This document shows, piece by piece, positions 33,227 through 42,593 of a stretch of 64,000 bases of DNA (the first letter of the stretch is position 1; every line of letters begins with the position of its first letter). The DNA lies in contig NZ_NESA01000013.1 of assembly GCF_002778315.1 (NCBI RefSeq), positions 1 through 64,000 on the forward strand, read 5' to 3'. Made by a program: the position numbers and the translations under genes. The notes beneath the pieces were generated by a model that had not been told where the DNA came from, did not search any database, and saw nothing but the letters and a program-made list of their open reading frames with translations. Source of the stretch: Limnohabitans sp. JirII-31. GTDB taxonomy: Bacteria > Pseudomonadota > Gammaproteobacteria > Burkholderiales > Burkholderiaceae_C.

Positions 33227-34441
33227 ATGGATGCGTACTTACTCGATTGGGCCAACCTGCTGCTGCGCTGGGTGCATGTGATCACCGCCATCGCTTGGAT
33301 TGGCTCTTCGTTTTATTTTGTTTTTCTCGACAACAACCTGATCAAGCCCAACTCACCGGACTTGTTGGAAAAAGGTGTGGACGGTGCCATGTGGGCGGTG
33401 CACGGCGGGGGGTTTTACAACCCCCAAAAGTACATGGTGGCGCCCAAGAAGATCCATACCAAACTGCATTGGTTTTACTGGGAGGCCTACACCACGTGGT
33501 TGACCGGCTTCTCGCTGTTCACCGTGCTGTACCTCTGGAATGCAGGCACCTTTTTGATCGACAAGTCCTTGATGGACTGGTCACCTGCCCAAGCCATCAC
33601 CGCTGCGTTGAGCTTCTTGGTGGTGTTCTGGTTGATCTACGACACCGTGAGTCGTGTGTTTGGTTTTCGTGAGAACGGTGAACGCATCGTCGGCGCCATC
33701 ATGATGGGGGTGGTGGCGTTTGCAGCCTGGGCGGCATGCCACTTGTTTGCAGGCCGTGCGGCCTTCTTGCTGGTGGGGGCCATGATTGCCACGGCCATGA
33801 GCGCCAACGTGTTCTTTTGGATCATCCCCGGCCAACGCAAGGTGGTGGCCGCCATGACCTCTGGCGTGGCGATGGACCCCAAAGAGTTGGCCATGCATGG
33901 CAAGCGCGGCAAGCAACGCAGCGTGCACAACACCTATTTCACGCTGCCGGTGATTTTTGCCATGCTGAGCAACCACTACAGCTTCTTGTACACCCACGAA
34001 TACCACTGGGTGGTGTTGGTGTTGATGATGTTGGCAGGTGCCTTGATTCGCCAGTTCTTTGTGCAACGTCACGGCTACCACTTGGGCCGAGCCAGCAACC
34101 CCTTGCCCTTCGCCATCGCTGGTGTGGTGGTGCTGTTGGGCGTGATTGTGTGGTTGCGTCCAGCACCCACGGCCAACGCCAGCGCAGCCTCGGCTGCTCC
34201 TGTGACATTTGCCCAAGTCAGCCAAGTGTTTGAGCAACGCTGCTACATGTGCCACGGAGCCCAGGTGCAAATGAAAAACGTACGCTTTGACACCGCCGAC
34301 GGTGTGAAACAGCACGCACTCAACATTTACCAACAAGCCGTGGTGTTGCGGGTGATGCCCATGAACAACGCCACCGGCATCACCGAAGGAGAGCGCGGCT
34401 TGATCAAGCGTTGGTACGAGGCGGGTGCCAAGACTGAGTGA
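33227..34441 (+). CDS. puuD: Membrane-bound urate hydroxylase/oxidase PuuD with cytochrome c domain
   Basis: 404 residues. Converts urate to 5-hydroxyisourate at the inner membrane without uricase. The N-terminal membrane part opens MDAYLLDWANLLLRWVHVITAIAWIGSSFYFVFLDNNL, with several conserved His, and has about eight hydrophobic segments. The C-terminal domain carries CYMCHG (heme c motif CxxCH) and VLRVMPMNNATGITEGERGLI, the Met ligand region. Start MDAYLLDW at 33227 fits the family; ATG at 33212 is also possible. Product goes to UraH. The GntR-type operator lies about 130 bases upstream. Confidence 0.93.
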   Translation: MDAYLLDWANLLLRWVHVITAIAWIGSSFYFVFLDNNLIKPNSPDLLEKGVDGAMWAVHGGGFYNPQKYMVAPKKIHTKLHWFYWEAYTTWLTGFSLFTVLYLWNAGTFLIDKSLMDWSPAQAITAALSFLVVFWLIYDTVSRVFGFRENGERIVGAIMMGVVAFAAWAACHLFAGRAAFLLVGAMIATAMSANVFFWIIPGQRKVVAAMTSGVAMDPKELAMHGKRGKQRSVHNTYFTLPVIFAMLSNHYSFLYTHEYHWVVLVLMMLAGALIRQFFVQRHGYHLGRASNPLPFAIAGVVVLLGVIVWLRPAPTANASAASAAPVTFAQVSQVFEQRCYMCHGAQVQMKNVRFDTADGVKQHALNIYQQAVVLRVMPMNNATGITEGERGLIKRWYEAGAKTE

Positions 34442-34497
34442 GTTTGGTCTAGGCTGGCTTTTGACCGTTTCATACGCGGGTCTTCTTTTTATACAAC

Positions 34498-34540
34498 GCT
34501 CCAAAGTATTACTCTGTAGAATTCGGTAACACTTTGGAGC
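34498..34540. promoter_or_regulatory. Inverted repeat operator upstream of AbrB/PIN toxin-antitoxin genes
   Basis: GCTCCAAAGT (34498-34507) and ACTTTGGAGC (34531-34540) are perfect inverted copies; allowing one mismatch the arms extend to 15 bases (34498-34512 and 34526-34540). The right arm contains the GGAG ribosome-binding site of the antitoxin gene. Fits autoregulation by an AbrB-type antitoxin. Confidence 0.72.
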
Positions 34541-34547
34541 AAAGTCC

Positions 34548-34787
34548 ATGTCCACCACCCTGACCGTCAAAGGCCAAGTCACTATTCCTAAGCAAATTCG
34601 CGATGCGCTGAATTTGCAGCCTGGCAGCTTGGTCGACTTCGCCGTCAACCGCGATGGCGAGGTGGTGTTGCACAAAGCCCCGCAAAAAAACAAACGCAAG
34701 CTTGACCGGTTCGAAGCGGCTCGCGGCAAAGCCGATGTGGCTTGGCGCACCCAAGACCTGATGGCTTTGTTGCGCGGCGACGCCTGA
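34548..34787 (+). CDS. vapB: AbrB/SpoVT-type antitoxin (VapB)
   Basis: 79 residues. Swapped-hairpin AbrB DNA-binding domain: TTLTVKGQVTIPKQIRDALNLQPGSLVDFAV. The basic middle KNKRKLDRFEAARGKAD and the tail (DLMALLRGDA) should bind the toxin. GGAG precedes the ATG and lies inside the inverted repeat. Directly followed by the PIN gene. Confidence 0.88.
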   Translation: MSTTLTVKGQVTIPKQIRDALNLQPGSLVDFAVNRDGEVVLHKAPQKNKRKLDRFEAARGKADVAWRTQDLMALLRGDA

Positions 34788-35192
34788 ATGCTGGTTGATA
34801 CCAACGTCTTGGTCGACGTGTTGCAAAACGACCCGGATTGGGTGGACTGGTCCATTGCTCAGTTGCGCGCACAGTCGCAGATCCATCGCCTGATCATCAA
34901 CCCGATCATTTATGCCGAGCTGTCGTTGACGTTTTCAAGCGTCGAAGCCCTGGACCGCGTGCTGGCCGATATGGTGTTGCCCGTGGTCGAAGTTCCCAAG
35001 CCCGCCTTGTTTTTGGCGGGCAAAGCGTTTGTACAGTACCGTCGCAGTGGTGGACAAAAAAGCAATGTGCTGGCTGATTTTTTCATTGGCGCGCATGCAG
35101 CGGTGGCCCGACTGCCCATGCTCACCCGAGACGCGCAGCGCTACCAAAGTTACTTTCCAAGCGTTCGCTTGGTGATGCCGGAGATGAAGTGA
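34788..35192 (+). CDS. vapC: PIN-domain toxin (VapC)
   Basis: 134 residues. PIN-domain ribonuclease: MLVDTNVLVDVLQ with the first Asp, IINPIIYAELSL with the Glu, and LADFFIGAHAAVARLPMLTRDAQRYQSYFP with the late acidic residues. VapC toxins cleave tRNA or rRNA in family knowledge. It starts right after the antitoxin stop and its own stop overlaps the modA start by one base, coupling toxin and molybdate transport genes. Confidence 0.9.
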   Translation: MLVDTNVLVDVLQNDPDWVDWSIAQLRAQSQIHRLIINPIIYAELSLTFSSVEALDRVLADMVLPVVEVPKPALFLAGKAFVQYRRSGGQKSNVLADFFIGAHAAVARLPMLTRDAQRYQSYFPSVRLVMPEMK

Positions 35193-35956
35193 TGCGCTTG
35201 TGGCAACGTGCCGTCCTGGCAGTTTTTCTGTATGGGTCTCTGGCGCTTGTTCATGCAGGCAAAGTGAACGTGGCCGTGGCGGCCAACTTCGCCGCCCCGA
35301 TGCAAAAAATTGCACAAGCCTTCGCACAAGACACGGGGCACACCGCCTTGCTGGCGTTTGGTGCCACGGGCAAGTTCTACGCGCAAATCAAAAACGGTGC
35401 GCCGTTTCAGGTGCTGCTGGCGGCTGACGACGAAATACCCGCCAAGCTGGTGGCCGAGGGTAGAGGCCAAGCAGGCACTGTGTTCACCTATGCCACCGGG
35501 CGCTTGGCCTTGTGGAGCAAACAGGCTGGCGTGGTCGACGATCAGGGCCGGGTCTTGCATGGGCCCTTGTCGCAGCAGCCCCAAGTCAAGCTGGCCCTGG
35601 CCGATCCGAGGTTGGCACCCTATGGTGCAGCCGCTGTGCAAACCTTGACCCAGCTCGGTGCCTGGCCCCGCTGGCAAAGCCACGTGGTGCAGGGCGAGAA
35701 CATCGCCCAAGCCTTTCAGTTTGTGGCCACAGAAAACGCGCTGCTCGGTTTTGTGGCCTTGTCGCAGGTGTGGGCCGATGGCCGTGTGAGCCAAGGCTCA
35801 GCGTGGGTTGTGCCACAGCAACTGCATGAACCGCTGCGCCAAGACGCGGTGCTGTTGCAAGGGGGCAAAGACCACCCCGTAGCGCTGGCCTTGATGGCGT
35901 ATTTGAAGGGCGAACGGGCCAAGGCCATCATTCGCGCTTACGGGTACGAGGTCTGA
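35192..35956 (+). CDS. modA: Molybdate ABC transporter substrate-binding protein ModA
   Basis: 254 residues. Signal peptide [22 protein letters not shown], then [62 protein letters not shown], the ModA signature. It ends with the [27 protein letters not shown] typical C terminus. ATG at 35192 overlaps the vapC stop. Supplies molybdate for molybdopterin enzymes such as XdhAB in this window. No separate promoter is evident. Confidence 0.93.
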   Translation: MRLWQRAVLAVFLYGSLALVHAGKVNVAVAANFAAPMQKIAQAFAQDTGHTALLAFGATGKFYAQIKNGAPFQVLLAADDEIPAKLVAEGRGQAGTVFTYATGRLALWSKQAGVVDDQGRVLHGPLSQQPQVKLALADPRLAPYGAAAVQTLTQLGAWPRWQSHVVQGENIAQAFQFVATENALLGFVALSQVWADGRVSQGSAWVVPQQLHEPLRQDAVLLQGGKDHPVALALMAYLKGERAKAIIRAYGYEV

Positions 35957-35981
35957 AGCGCATGAGGTTGAAAGCATCGCC

Positions 35982-36665
35982 ATGAATTTCTCCCCCGACG
36001 ATTACAAGGCCGTGTGGCTCACGCTGCAGCTCGCCACAGCCACCATGCTGTTGCTGTTGCTGTTGGCCACGCCGCTGGCGTGGTGGTTGGCGCGTAGCCG
36101 TTCGGTGTGGCGCACACCGGTCAGTGCGGTGGTGGCCTTGCCCTTGGTCTTGCCACCCACGGTGCTGGGTTTTTATTTGCTGGTGGCTTTGGGGCCGCAC
36201 GGGCCGGTGGGGCAGTTCACGCAGTGGGCAGGTTGGGGCAGCTTGGCCTTTAGTTTCACGGGCTTGTTGTTGGGCTCGGTGATTTATTCTTTGCCGTTTG
36301 CGGTGCAGCCTTTGCAACATGCTTTTGAGGCCATGGGCACGAGGCCCATGGAAGTGGCGGCCACCTTGCGCGCCAGTCCGTGGGATGCGTTCTTCAGTGT
36401 CGCCGTGCCTCTGGCGCGCCCTGGCTTTGTCACGGCGGCCATTCTGAGTTTTGCCCACACGGTGGGTGAATTTGGCGTGGTGTTGATGATTGGCGGCAAC
36501 ATTCCCGACAAAACCCGCGTTGTCTCCACGCAAATCTATGGTCACGTCGAAGCCATGCAGTACGACCAAGCGCACAGTCTGGCAGGGCTCATGCTGGTGT
36601 TCTCGTTCGTGGTGTTGATGGCCGTGGCGTGGTTCAACCAACGTGGCAGTCGGGTGACACCATGA
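35982..36665 (+). CDS. modB: Molybdate ABC transporter permease ModB
   Basis: 227 residues, five to six membrane segments. [26 protein letters not shown] at the start, [19 protein letters not shown], and the coupling loop [59 protein letters not shown], a ModB hallmark. Overlaps modC by four bases (ATGA). Confidence 0.94.
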   Translation: MNFSPDDYKAVWLTLQLATATMLLLLLLATPLAWWLARSRSVWRTPVSAVVALPLVLPPTVLGFYLLVALGPHGPVGQFTQWAGWGSLAFSFTGLLLGSVIYSLPFAVQPLQHAFEAMGTRPMEVAATLRASPWDAFFSVAVPLARPGFVTAAILSFAHTVGEFGVVLMIGGNIPDKTRVVSTQIYGHVEAMQYDQAHSLAGLMLVFSFVVLMAVAWFNQRGSRVTP

Positions 36666-37738
36666 GCCCACAGCTTCACTTGTGCGTGCAATTGCCGCGT
36701 GTTGATTTTTCGCTGGATGTGGATGTTCGCTTGCCCGCGCATGGCATCACGGCGGTGTATGGCGTCTCGGGATCGGGCAAAACCAGTTTGTTGCGCGCGG
36801 TGGCGGGCCTGGAGCCTCAGGCGCGTGGTCGCGTGGATCTGGCCGGCCAGGTGTGGCAAGACGATGCACAAGGCATTCGTTTGCCTACCCACCAACGCCC
36901 AGTGGGCTATGTGTTTCAAGAGGCCAGCTTGTTTGACCACTTGGATGTGCAGGGCAACCTGAGCTTTGGCCTGCGCCGCAGCGCGGGTCAACCACACACC
37001 CTGGATGCCGCCATTGCCTTGCTGGGCATTGGCGGTTTGCTCCAGCGCCGTGTGCAACAACTCTCAGGCGGTGAGCGCCAGCGTGTGGCCATTGCCCGTG
37101 CTTTGGCGACGCAGCCTGCCTTGCTGTTGCTGGATGAACCCTTGGCTGCGCTCGACGCTGCCAGACGACAAGACATCTTGCCGTGGCTGGAAAAGTTACG
37201 CGACGAGTTGCAACTGCCCATGTTGTATGTGACCCATGCCATGGACGAAGTAGCGCGTTTGGCCGACACCATGCTGCTGATGCAACAAGGTCGTGTGCAG
37301 GCGGTGGGGCCCGTGTCTGACGTGCTCGCAGGCAGTGATGCGGCGCTGATGTTGGGTGACGATGTGGGCGCTTTGTTAGACGCCCACGTGCAAGCCTTGG
37401 ATATCACGTGGCACTTGGCGCAAGTCGGCTTTGACGGTGGGGCCATGTGGTTGCGCGATACCGGCTTGGTGCTGGGACAACGGGTGCGCCTGCGTGTGTT
37501 GGCGCGCGACGTGAGCATCAACGTGCAGGCCGCCACAGGCACCAGCATTCAAAACCATGTGCCGGGCGTGGTGCAGTCGTTGACGCCAGACCTCCACCCC
37601 TCTCAGGTCTTGGTACGCGTGGCCTGCGGACCGTCGGTGTTGGTGGCGCGGGTCACCGCACGGGCAGTGCACGAGCTGGGACTGACCGCTGGGCAAACTG
37701 TGTGGGCGCAGGTCAAGTCGGTGGCCTTGGTCAAGTAG
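36662..37738 (+). CDS. modC: Molybdate ABC transporter ATP-binding protein ModC
   Basis: 358 residues. Walker [17 protein letters not shown], signature [15 protein letters not shown], Walker [13 protein letters not shown], switch [16 protein letters not shown]-terminal Mop/TOBE domain (about 290-358; [20 protein letters not shown] and [18 protein letters not shown]) binds molybdate. Length is standard. The 3' end overlaps the convergent lysR gene by eight bases. Confidence 0.94.
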   Translation: MSPQLHLCVQLPRVDFSLDVDVRLPAHGITAVYGVSGSGKTSLLRAVAGLEPQARGRVDLAGQVWQDDAQGIRLPTHQRPVGYVFQEASLFDHLDVQGNLSFGLRRSAGQPHTLDAAIALLGIGGLLQRRVQQLSGGERQRVAIARALATQPALLLLDEPLAALDAARRQDILPWLEKLRDELQLPMLYVTHAMDEVARLADTMLLMQQGRVQAVGPVSDVLAGSDAALMLGDDVGALLDAHVQALDITWHLAQVGFDGGAMWLRDTGLVLGQRVRLRVLARDVSINVQAATGTSIQNHVPGVVQSLTPDLHPSQVLVRVACGPSVLVARVTARAVHELGLTAGQTVWAQVKSVALVK

Positions 37739-38645
37739 CGCGACCAGACGCAGCGCGTGCGCGGGGTGCCTGCACGATCTCTTGAAACATCTGTTTGAGT
37801 TGCGCGCTCAGCGGCGACTCGGTGCGCGACTTCATGGTGACCCAACCAAAGCGTGCTTTGGCGTTGAGCGCTGGCGTCATGGGCAACTCCACCAAGTCGG
37901 GGGCTGCTGCGCGAATGGCTAGCACCACGGCATCGCTGTGACGGGCCACGTCCAGCAGGCTTGAAATTTCTTCGCAGCGCAAATTCACCAGTGCATCGGG
38001 ATGCGCCTGCGGACCGTAGCGCTCCATCAAGATGCGGGCCACTTCATCGCTCAAGGGGGTAGACGCCACGGGGTAACCGCGCACCATGTCAAGCGTCACC
38101 TTGCGTCGCTTGGCAAGCGGATGCCCTTTGCGACACATGAAGGCGCCGTCGATTTCTTGCACCAGCTCAACGTGCAGGTCGGTGGCGGGTTTGAGTGACC
38201 GTATGTCAATCACCAGTGCATCCAAGCGGCGTTCGCGCAAGGACTGAATCAATAACTCCGTGCTGCCGCGTGAAATATCGATCTGCGCTTTGGGGTGTTC
38301 ACGCGCCATGTGCATGAGCAGTGGTGTCATCAACAACGCGCCCGGGCCAGACCCCAAGCCAATGCGCACCTGGCCGATCTCACCCTTGAGCAAGCGTTGT
38401 CCGGTTTGGCGCAGCTCATGCGCGCCATCGACCAAGTGTTGTGCATGCCGCACGATGTGTTGGCCAAAGGCGGTCAGCTCGTTCTTTCGGCCAATGCGGT
38501 CGAACAAAGCTTGCCCCAGTTCGTCCTCCAGCGACTTGATGCTGCGACTCAGCGCAGGTTGCGTCAGGTGCAGCTTGTCGGCGGTTTTGCTGAACGAGCC
38601 TTGGCGGGCCAGCTCGATCAAGTGTTTGAGTTGAACCAGGGTCAT
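37731..38645 (-). CDS. LysR-family transcriptional regulator
   Basis: 304 residues. Helix-turn-helix HLIELARQGSFSKTADKLHLTQPALSRSIKSLEDELGQALFDRIGRK followed by a LysR effector-binding domain starting GEIGQVRIGLGSGPGALLM. ATG at 38645 (MTLVQLKHL); four extra residues upstream are possible. Divergent from a Bug receptor and an amidohydrolase with a 123-base spacer rich in ATGCATT-like repeats; it probably regulates them. Confidence 0.88.
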   Translation of the reverse strand: MTLVQLKHLIELARQGSFSKTADKLHLTQPALSRSIKSLEDELGQALFDRIGRKNELTAFGQHIVRHAQHLVDGAHELRQTGQRLLKGEIGQVRIGLGSGPGALLMTPLLMHMAREHPKAQIDISRGSTELLIQSLRERRLDALVIDIRSLKPATDLHVELVQEIDGAFMCRKGHPLAKRRKVTLDMVRGYPVASTPLSDEVARILMERYGPQAHPDALVNLRCEEISSLLDVARHSDAVVLAIRAAAPDLVELPMTPALNAKARFGWVTMKSRTESPLSAQLKQMFQEIVQAPRARAASGRAT

Positions 38646-38695
38646 GGTTGCATCCATTCATGCATTTAAATTATGGAAATCAATACAACAATGCA

Positions 38696-38725
38696 TTGGA
38701 CATTATATTTTTGCATTTCTACGAT
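38696..38725 (+). promoter_or_regulatory. Candidate promoter of the Bug-amidohydrolase operon
   Basis: TTGGAC (38696-38701) and TACGAT (38720-38725) are 18 bases apart. ATGCATT occurs just upstream at 38660-38666 (within CATGCATTTA) and at 38691-38697, and TGCATTT at 38712-38718, as expected for a LysR-controlled divergent region. Confidence 0.45.
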
Positions 38726-38768
38726 CAGCCCATCACACCACCCATGTCACCACCCAAGGAGTTGACAC

Positions 38769-39755
38769 ATGCCTTTCACACTTCGCCGTTTGTTTCCGCT
38801 GTTGGCCAGTTTGTTGATGAGTGGCGCCGTGTTGGCGCAGACCTACCCCAGCAAGCCCGTGACCTTGATGGTGCCGTACCCGGCGGGCGGTTTGTCAGAC
38901 GTGATCGCACGCACGGTCAACACCACCTTGGCGAAAAACTTTGGTCAACCCGTGATCGTGGAAAACTTAGGCGGCGTGAGCGGTGCCATTGCAGCCCAGA
39001 AGGTATTGAACTCACCGTCTGACGGGCAAATCATTTTTCAGGGCTCGCCCAACGAACTGATCTTGTCGCCTCTGGCCAATGCGGCGGTGAAGTTCAAGAG
39101 CGAAGACTTCCGCCTGGTGCAAATGATTGCCACCGCACAAATTGCCTTTTTGGCGCGCAAAGATTTGCCCGTCAACAACGTGGATGAATTTGTGGACTAC
39201 GCCCGAAAAATGGCCAAAGAAGGCAAGCCCATCACCTACGCCAGCGTGGGGCCGGGTTCGTTTTATCACCTGCTGGGTGAGCATTTGTCCAAGGTCACCC
39301 ACATCGAGATGACCCATGTGCCCTACAAAGGCGCGGCACCTGCCAACCAAGATTTGTTGGGCGGCCAGGTGGATATCTTTTTGGCACCCTTTGGCAAGTC
39401 GTATGACGAGTTGGCCAAACAAGGCAAGCTGAAAATTTTGGCCATGCTCAACACCGAGCGCTTGGAGGGGGTCAAAGACTATCCCGCCATCACCGAGAGC
39501 AAAGCGCTCAAGACCTTCACCTTCACCATCTGGACCGGTTACTTTGTGAAAAAAGACACGCCAGAGCCCATCGTCCAAACCATCCACAAAGCCATCACCG
39601 ATTCATTGACCGACCCAGCCGTGCGCAGCGGCTTAGAAGCCAACAGCCAACTCGTGGCTAAGCCTTTGTCACTGGTGGCGGTAGACAAGGCCTATGTGGA
39701 TGGCACGGCACAGTTCCGCGCCATCGCCAAGTCCATCAACTTGCAGCCACAGTGA
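38769..39755 (+). CDS. Bug/TctC-family tripartite tricarboxylate receptor
   Basis: 328 residues. Signal peptide MPFTLRRLFPLLASLLMSGAVLA, then TYPSKPVTLMVPYPAGGLSDVIARTVN and later THVPYKGAAPANQDLLGGQVDIF, the Bug fold. Ligand unknown; the next gene encodes an amidohydrolase, so the ligand may be an N-acyl amino acid. AGGAG lies upstream of the ATG. Divergent from a LysR gene. Confidence 0.9.
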   Translation: MPFTLRRLFPLLASLLMSGAVLAQTYPSKPVTLMVPYPAGGLSDVIARTVNTTLAKNFGQPVIVENLGGVSGAIAAQKVLNSPSDGQIIFQGSPNELILSPLANAAVKFKSEDFRLVQMIATAQIAFLARKDLPVNNVDEFVDYARKMAKEGKPITYASVGPGSFYHLLGEHLSKVTHIEMTHVPYKGAAPANQDLLGGQVDIFLAPFGKSYDELAKQGKLKILAMLNTERLEGVKDYPAITESKALKTFTFTIWTGYFVKKDTPEPIVQTIHKAITDSLTDPAVRSGLEANSQLVAKPLSLVAVDKAYVDGTAQFRAIAKSINLQPQ

Positions 39756-39756
39756 C

Positions 39757-40932
39757 ATGAGCTATTTGCGTGATGCCTTGGTGGACCGCGTGGGTGAGTT
39801 CATCCAGATGCGGCGCGACATCCACCGCCACCCCGAACTGGCCTACGCCGAGCACCGAACCGCTGACCTGGTGGCCAGCAAGCTCAAGAGCTGGGGCTAC
39901 GCGGTACATCGTGGCTTGGGCGGCACAGGCGTGGTGGGCACCTTGCAGCGTGGACACAGTGCGCGCCGCTTGGGTCTGCGTGCCGACATGGATGCCTTGC
40001 CCATCGAAGAAGCCACTGGGCTGGCCTGGGCCAGTGCCAACCCGGGCGTGATGCACGCCTGCGGCCACGATGGTCACACGGCCATCTTGCTGGCGGCGGC
40101 CAAAACAATTGCAGACGATGTGAACTTTGACGGCACTTTGCATTTGATTTTTCAACCCGCAGAAGAAGGCGGTGGCGGCGCCTTGCGCATGATCGAAGAC
40201 GGTTTGTTTGAACAACACCCGTGTGATGCGGTGTTTGCCATGCACAACATGCCGGGTGTGCCCACAGGCCACTTGGTGCTGCGTGACGGACCCGCCATGG
40301 CGTCGAGCGACTACGTGACCATCCGCGTCAACGGACAAGGTGGCCACGGTGCCATGCCGCACCGCGCCGCAGACCCGCTGGTGGCCGCATCGTCCATCGT
40401 CATGGCTTTGCAAACCGTGGTGTCGCGCAATGTGGACCCGCAGCACACCGCCGTGGTCACGGTGGGCGCGTTTCACGCAGGAGTCGCCAACAACGTCATA
40501 CCCGCTCTAGCCACGCTGGAGTTGAGTGTGCGTGCGCTCGATCCGCAGGTGCGCCAATTGCTGGAGCAGCGCATCAAAGCTTTGGTGATAGCCCAAGCTG
40601 AGAGCTTTGGCGTACACGCCGAGGTGGACTGGAAGCCCGGCTACTGCGTGTTGGTCAACACCGAAGCAGAAACCCAGTTTGCGCGTCGTGTGGCACTCAA
40701 GCTGCGCGGTGAGGCCGGTGTCACTCTCAATGGCCCCGCGTTGACCGGCAGCGAAGACTTTGCCTTCATGCTGCAACGCGTGCCTGGCAGCTATGTGCTG
40801 ATTGGCAATGGCGACGGTGACTCTGCGGGCGCGTGCATGGTGCACAACCCAGCGTATGACTTCAACGACGACAACATTGCCATTGGCGCTTCTTATTGGG
40901 CATTGCTTGTTCAGGAGTTTTTTGCCCACTAG
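39757..40932 (+). CDS. M20D amidohydrolase (hippurate/IAA-amino acid hydrolase class)
   Basis: 391 residues. M20D zinc hydrolase: MRRDIHRHPELAYAEHRTADLV, RADMDALPIEE, the metal motif HACGHDGHTAILLAAAK, catalytic FQPAEEGGGGA, VNGQGGHGAMPH and GSEDFAFMLQRVPG. These enzymes cleave N-acyl amino acids. Starts one base after the Bug receptor gene, so uptake and hydrolysis are probably coupled. A longer upstream frame overlaps the receptor gene and is rejected. Confidence 0.9.
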   Translation: MSYLRDALVDRVGEFIQMRRDIHRHPELAYAEHRTADLVASKLKSWGYAVHRGLGGTGVVGTLQRGHSARRLGLRADMDALPIEEATGLAWASANPGVMHACGHDGHTAILLAAAKTIADDVNFDGTLHLIFQPAEEGGGGALRMIEDGLFEQHPCDAVFAMHNMPGVPTGHLVLRDGPAMASSDYVTIRVNGQGGHGAMPHRAADPLVAASSIVMALQTVVSRNVDPQHTAVVTVGAFHAGVANNVIPALATLELSVRALDPQVRQLLEQRIKALVIAQAESFGVHAEVDWKPGYCVLVNTEAETQFARRVALKLRGEAGVTLNGPALTGSEDFAFMLQRVPGSYVLIGNGDGDSAGACMVHNPAYDFNDDNIAIGASYWALLVQEFFAH

Positions 40933-40963
40933 AATGAATTAACCATCGACCTTGTGTCGACGT

Positions 40964-41152
40964 GTCATCGGGAGAGACTGCCCCTGTTTCACAGGGCAGC
41001 GCCGAAGGAGCAACCGCCCCGGAAACTCTCAGGCAAAAGGACCGATGACATGCAAATCTCTGAAGAGCGTTTGGCGTATTCGTCCGCCAATCCACCGAAG
41101 GAGCAAACCAGCACCGCGCGTGCTGCGTGAATCTCTCAGGTTCAAGACAGAG
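40964..41152 (+). promoter_or_regulatory. Tandem glycine riboswitch (gcvT motif)
   Basis: Two glycine aptamers in series. Aptamer 1 is closed by GTCATCGG/CCGATGAC (40964-40971 with 41042-41049) and contains GCCGAAGGAGCAA and GGAAACTCTCAGG. Aptamer 2 runs about 41058-41152, closed by CTCTG/CAGAG, with ACCGAAGGAGCAAA and AATCTCTCAGG. The order and spacing match the classic cooperative gcvT riboswitch. It precedes the DadA-like oxidase gene by about 60 bases; whether it turns on or off is not evident, though glycine riboswitches mostly activate. Confidence 0.95.
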
Positions 41153-41213
41153 GGGGCGCCTGATGGCATGTTGCCGTTGGGCCCAACCCTCGACGTTTTG
41201 AAAGCTCATTCCT

Positions 41214-42488
41214 ATGACTTCGATTGCCATCATCGGCGGCGGTATCACCGGCGTCACCTCGGCCTACGCGTTGGCCAAACGCGGTTTCTCGGTCACCTTG
41301 TTCGAACGCCACCGCTACGCGGCCATGGAAACTTCGTTTGCCAATGGCGGCCAACTCTCTGCCTCCAATGCCGAGGTGTGGAACTACACCGGCACCATCC
41401 TCAAAGGCTTGAAGTGGATGCTCAAAAGCGATGCGCCGCTGCTGGTCAACCCCAAGCCCAGCTGGCACAAGCTGTCGTGGTTTGCCGAATTCATCGCGGC
41501 CATCCCGCACTACGAACGCAACACGGTGCAGACCGCACGCATGGCCGTGGCGGCACGTGCGCACTTGTTTGCTTGGGCACAAGAAGAGGGCATTGATTTC
41601 GATCTCAAGCGCGAAGGCATCTTGCACATCTACCGCGACAAACAAGGCTTTGAGCACGCGGGCGAGGTGTCCAAGCTGTTGGCCCAAGGCGGTTTGCCAC
41701 GTCGTGCCGTGACACCACAAGAAATGAAAGCCATTGAACCCACGCTGGCTGGCAATTACTACGGAGGTTATTTCACCGAAAGCGATTCAACCGGCGACAT
41801 CCACAAATTCACCAATGGTTTGGCTGCTGCCGCTCAACGTTTGGGCGTGCGCATTCTGTACGGCCAAGACGTGACCTCGGTCAGCAGCAATGGCACCCAG
41901 GCCGTGGTCAAGGTGGCCTCACAAGATGGGCAGCCCTGCGTGCACACGTTCGACAGCTTGGTCATCTGCGCCGGTACGGCCAGCCGTGAATTGGCCGCAC
42001 AGCTGGGCGACCGCGTCAACGTCTACCCCGTCAAAGGCTACTCGATCACGGTCAACCTCAACGATGCCGCCAGCCAAGCCGGCGCGCCTGTGGTGAGCCT
42101 GCTCGACGACGAAACCAAACTGGTCACCAGCCGTTTAGGCGTGGACCGTTTCCGCGTGGCAGGTACGGCCGAGTTCAACGGCTTCAACCGTGACATCCGT
42201 GCTGACCGCATCCGTCCTTTGGTGGCATGGGTGGAGCAGTGCTTTCCCAAAATCGATACCCGCTCGGTGGTGCCATGGGCCGGGCTGCGCCCCATGATGC
42301 CCAACATGATGCCGCGTGTGGGTCGAGGCAAAGCGGCCAACGTGTTCTACAACACAGGCCACGGCCATTTGGGCTGGACTTTGTCTGCCGTGACCGCTGA
42401 CATGGTGGGTGATGTGGTGGCCGATGCCATGCGGGCACAAACACCTTCGCCCATTTCGGTGTCTGGCGCTAAGGCTGTTGCCGCTTGA
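41214..42488 (+). CDS. dadA: DadA-like FAD-dependent D-amino acid dehydrogenase/oxidase
   Basis: 424 residues. N-terminal FAD motif IAIIGGGITGVTSAYALAKRGFSVTLFERH, ETSFANGGQLSASNAEVW (DadA-like), middle substrate domain, and C-terminal FYNTGHGHLGWTLSAVTADMVG. DadA oxidises D-amino acids to keto acids at the membrane with quinone as acceptor. A glycine riboswitch directly upstream makes glycine or a glycine-related substrate likely, so a glycine oxidase role is possible. ATG at 41214 follows the riboswitch; no terminator is clear between them. A UUCG-loop terminator follows. Confidence 0.88.
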   Translation: MTSIAIIGGGITGVTSAYALAKRGFSVTLFERHRYAAMETSFANGGQLSASNAEVWNYTGTILKGLKWMLKSDAPLLVNPKPSWHKLSWFAEFIAAIPHYERNTVQTARMAVAARAHLFAWAQEEGIDFDLKREGILHIYRDKQGFEHAGEVSKLLAQGGLPRRAVTPQEMKAIEPTLAGNYYGGYFTESDSTGDIHKFTNGLAAAAQRLGVRILYGQDVTSVSSNGTQAVVKVASQDGQPCVHTFDSLVICAGTASRELAAQLGDRVNVYPVKGYSITVNLNDAASQAGAPVVSLLDDETKLVTSRLGVDRFRVAGTAEFNGFNRDIRADRIRPLVAWVEQCFPKIDTRSVVPWAGLRPMMPNMMPRVGRGKAANVFYNTGHGHLGWTLSAVTADMVGDVVADAMRAQTPSPISVSGAKAVAA

Positions 42489-42542
42489 TACATCGTGTGC
42501 GGCCTAAGCATTTGACCGCGCATATGCACTGGCAAAATACCC

Positions 42543-42564
42543 ACGGGCCTTCGGGCCCGTTTTT
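42543..42564 (+). terminator. Intrinsic terminator with UUCG tetraloop after dadA-like gene
   Basis: ACGGGCC (42543-42549) and GGCCCGT (42554-42560) close a TTCG loop, followed by TTTT. It lies 54 bases after the oxidase stop and just before the Gfo/Idh/MocA gene. Confidence 0.88.
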
Positions 42565-42593
42565 CATCGGCCCTACTTTTTCTAGAACACACC

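Noticed and set aside
33581-34855. Minus-strand open frame of 424 codons over puuD and vapB
   Set aside because: Crosses two real genes on the other strand and has no recognisable content.
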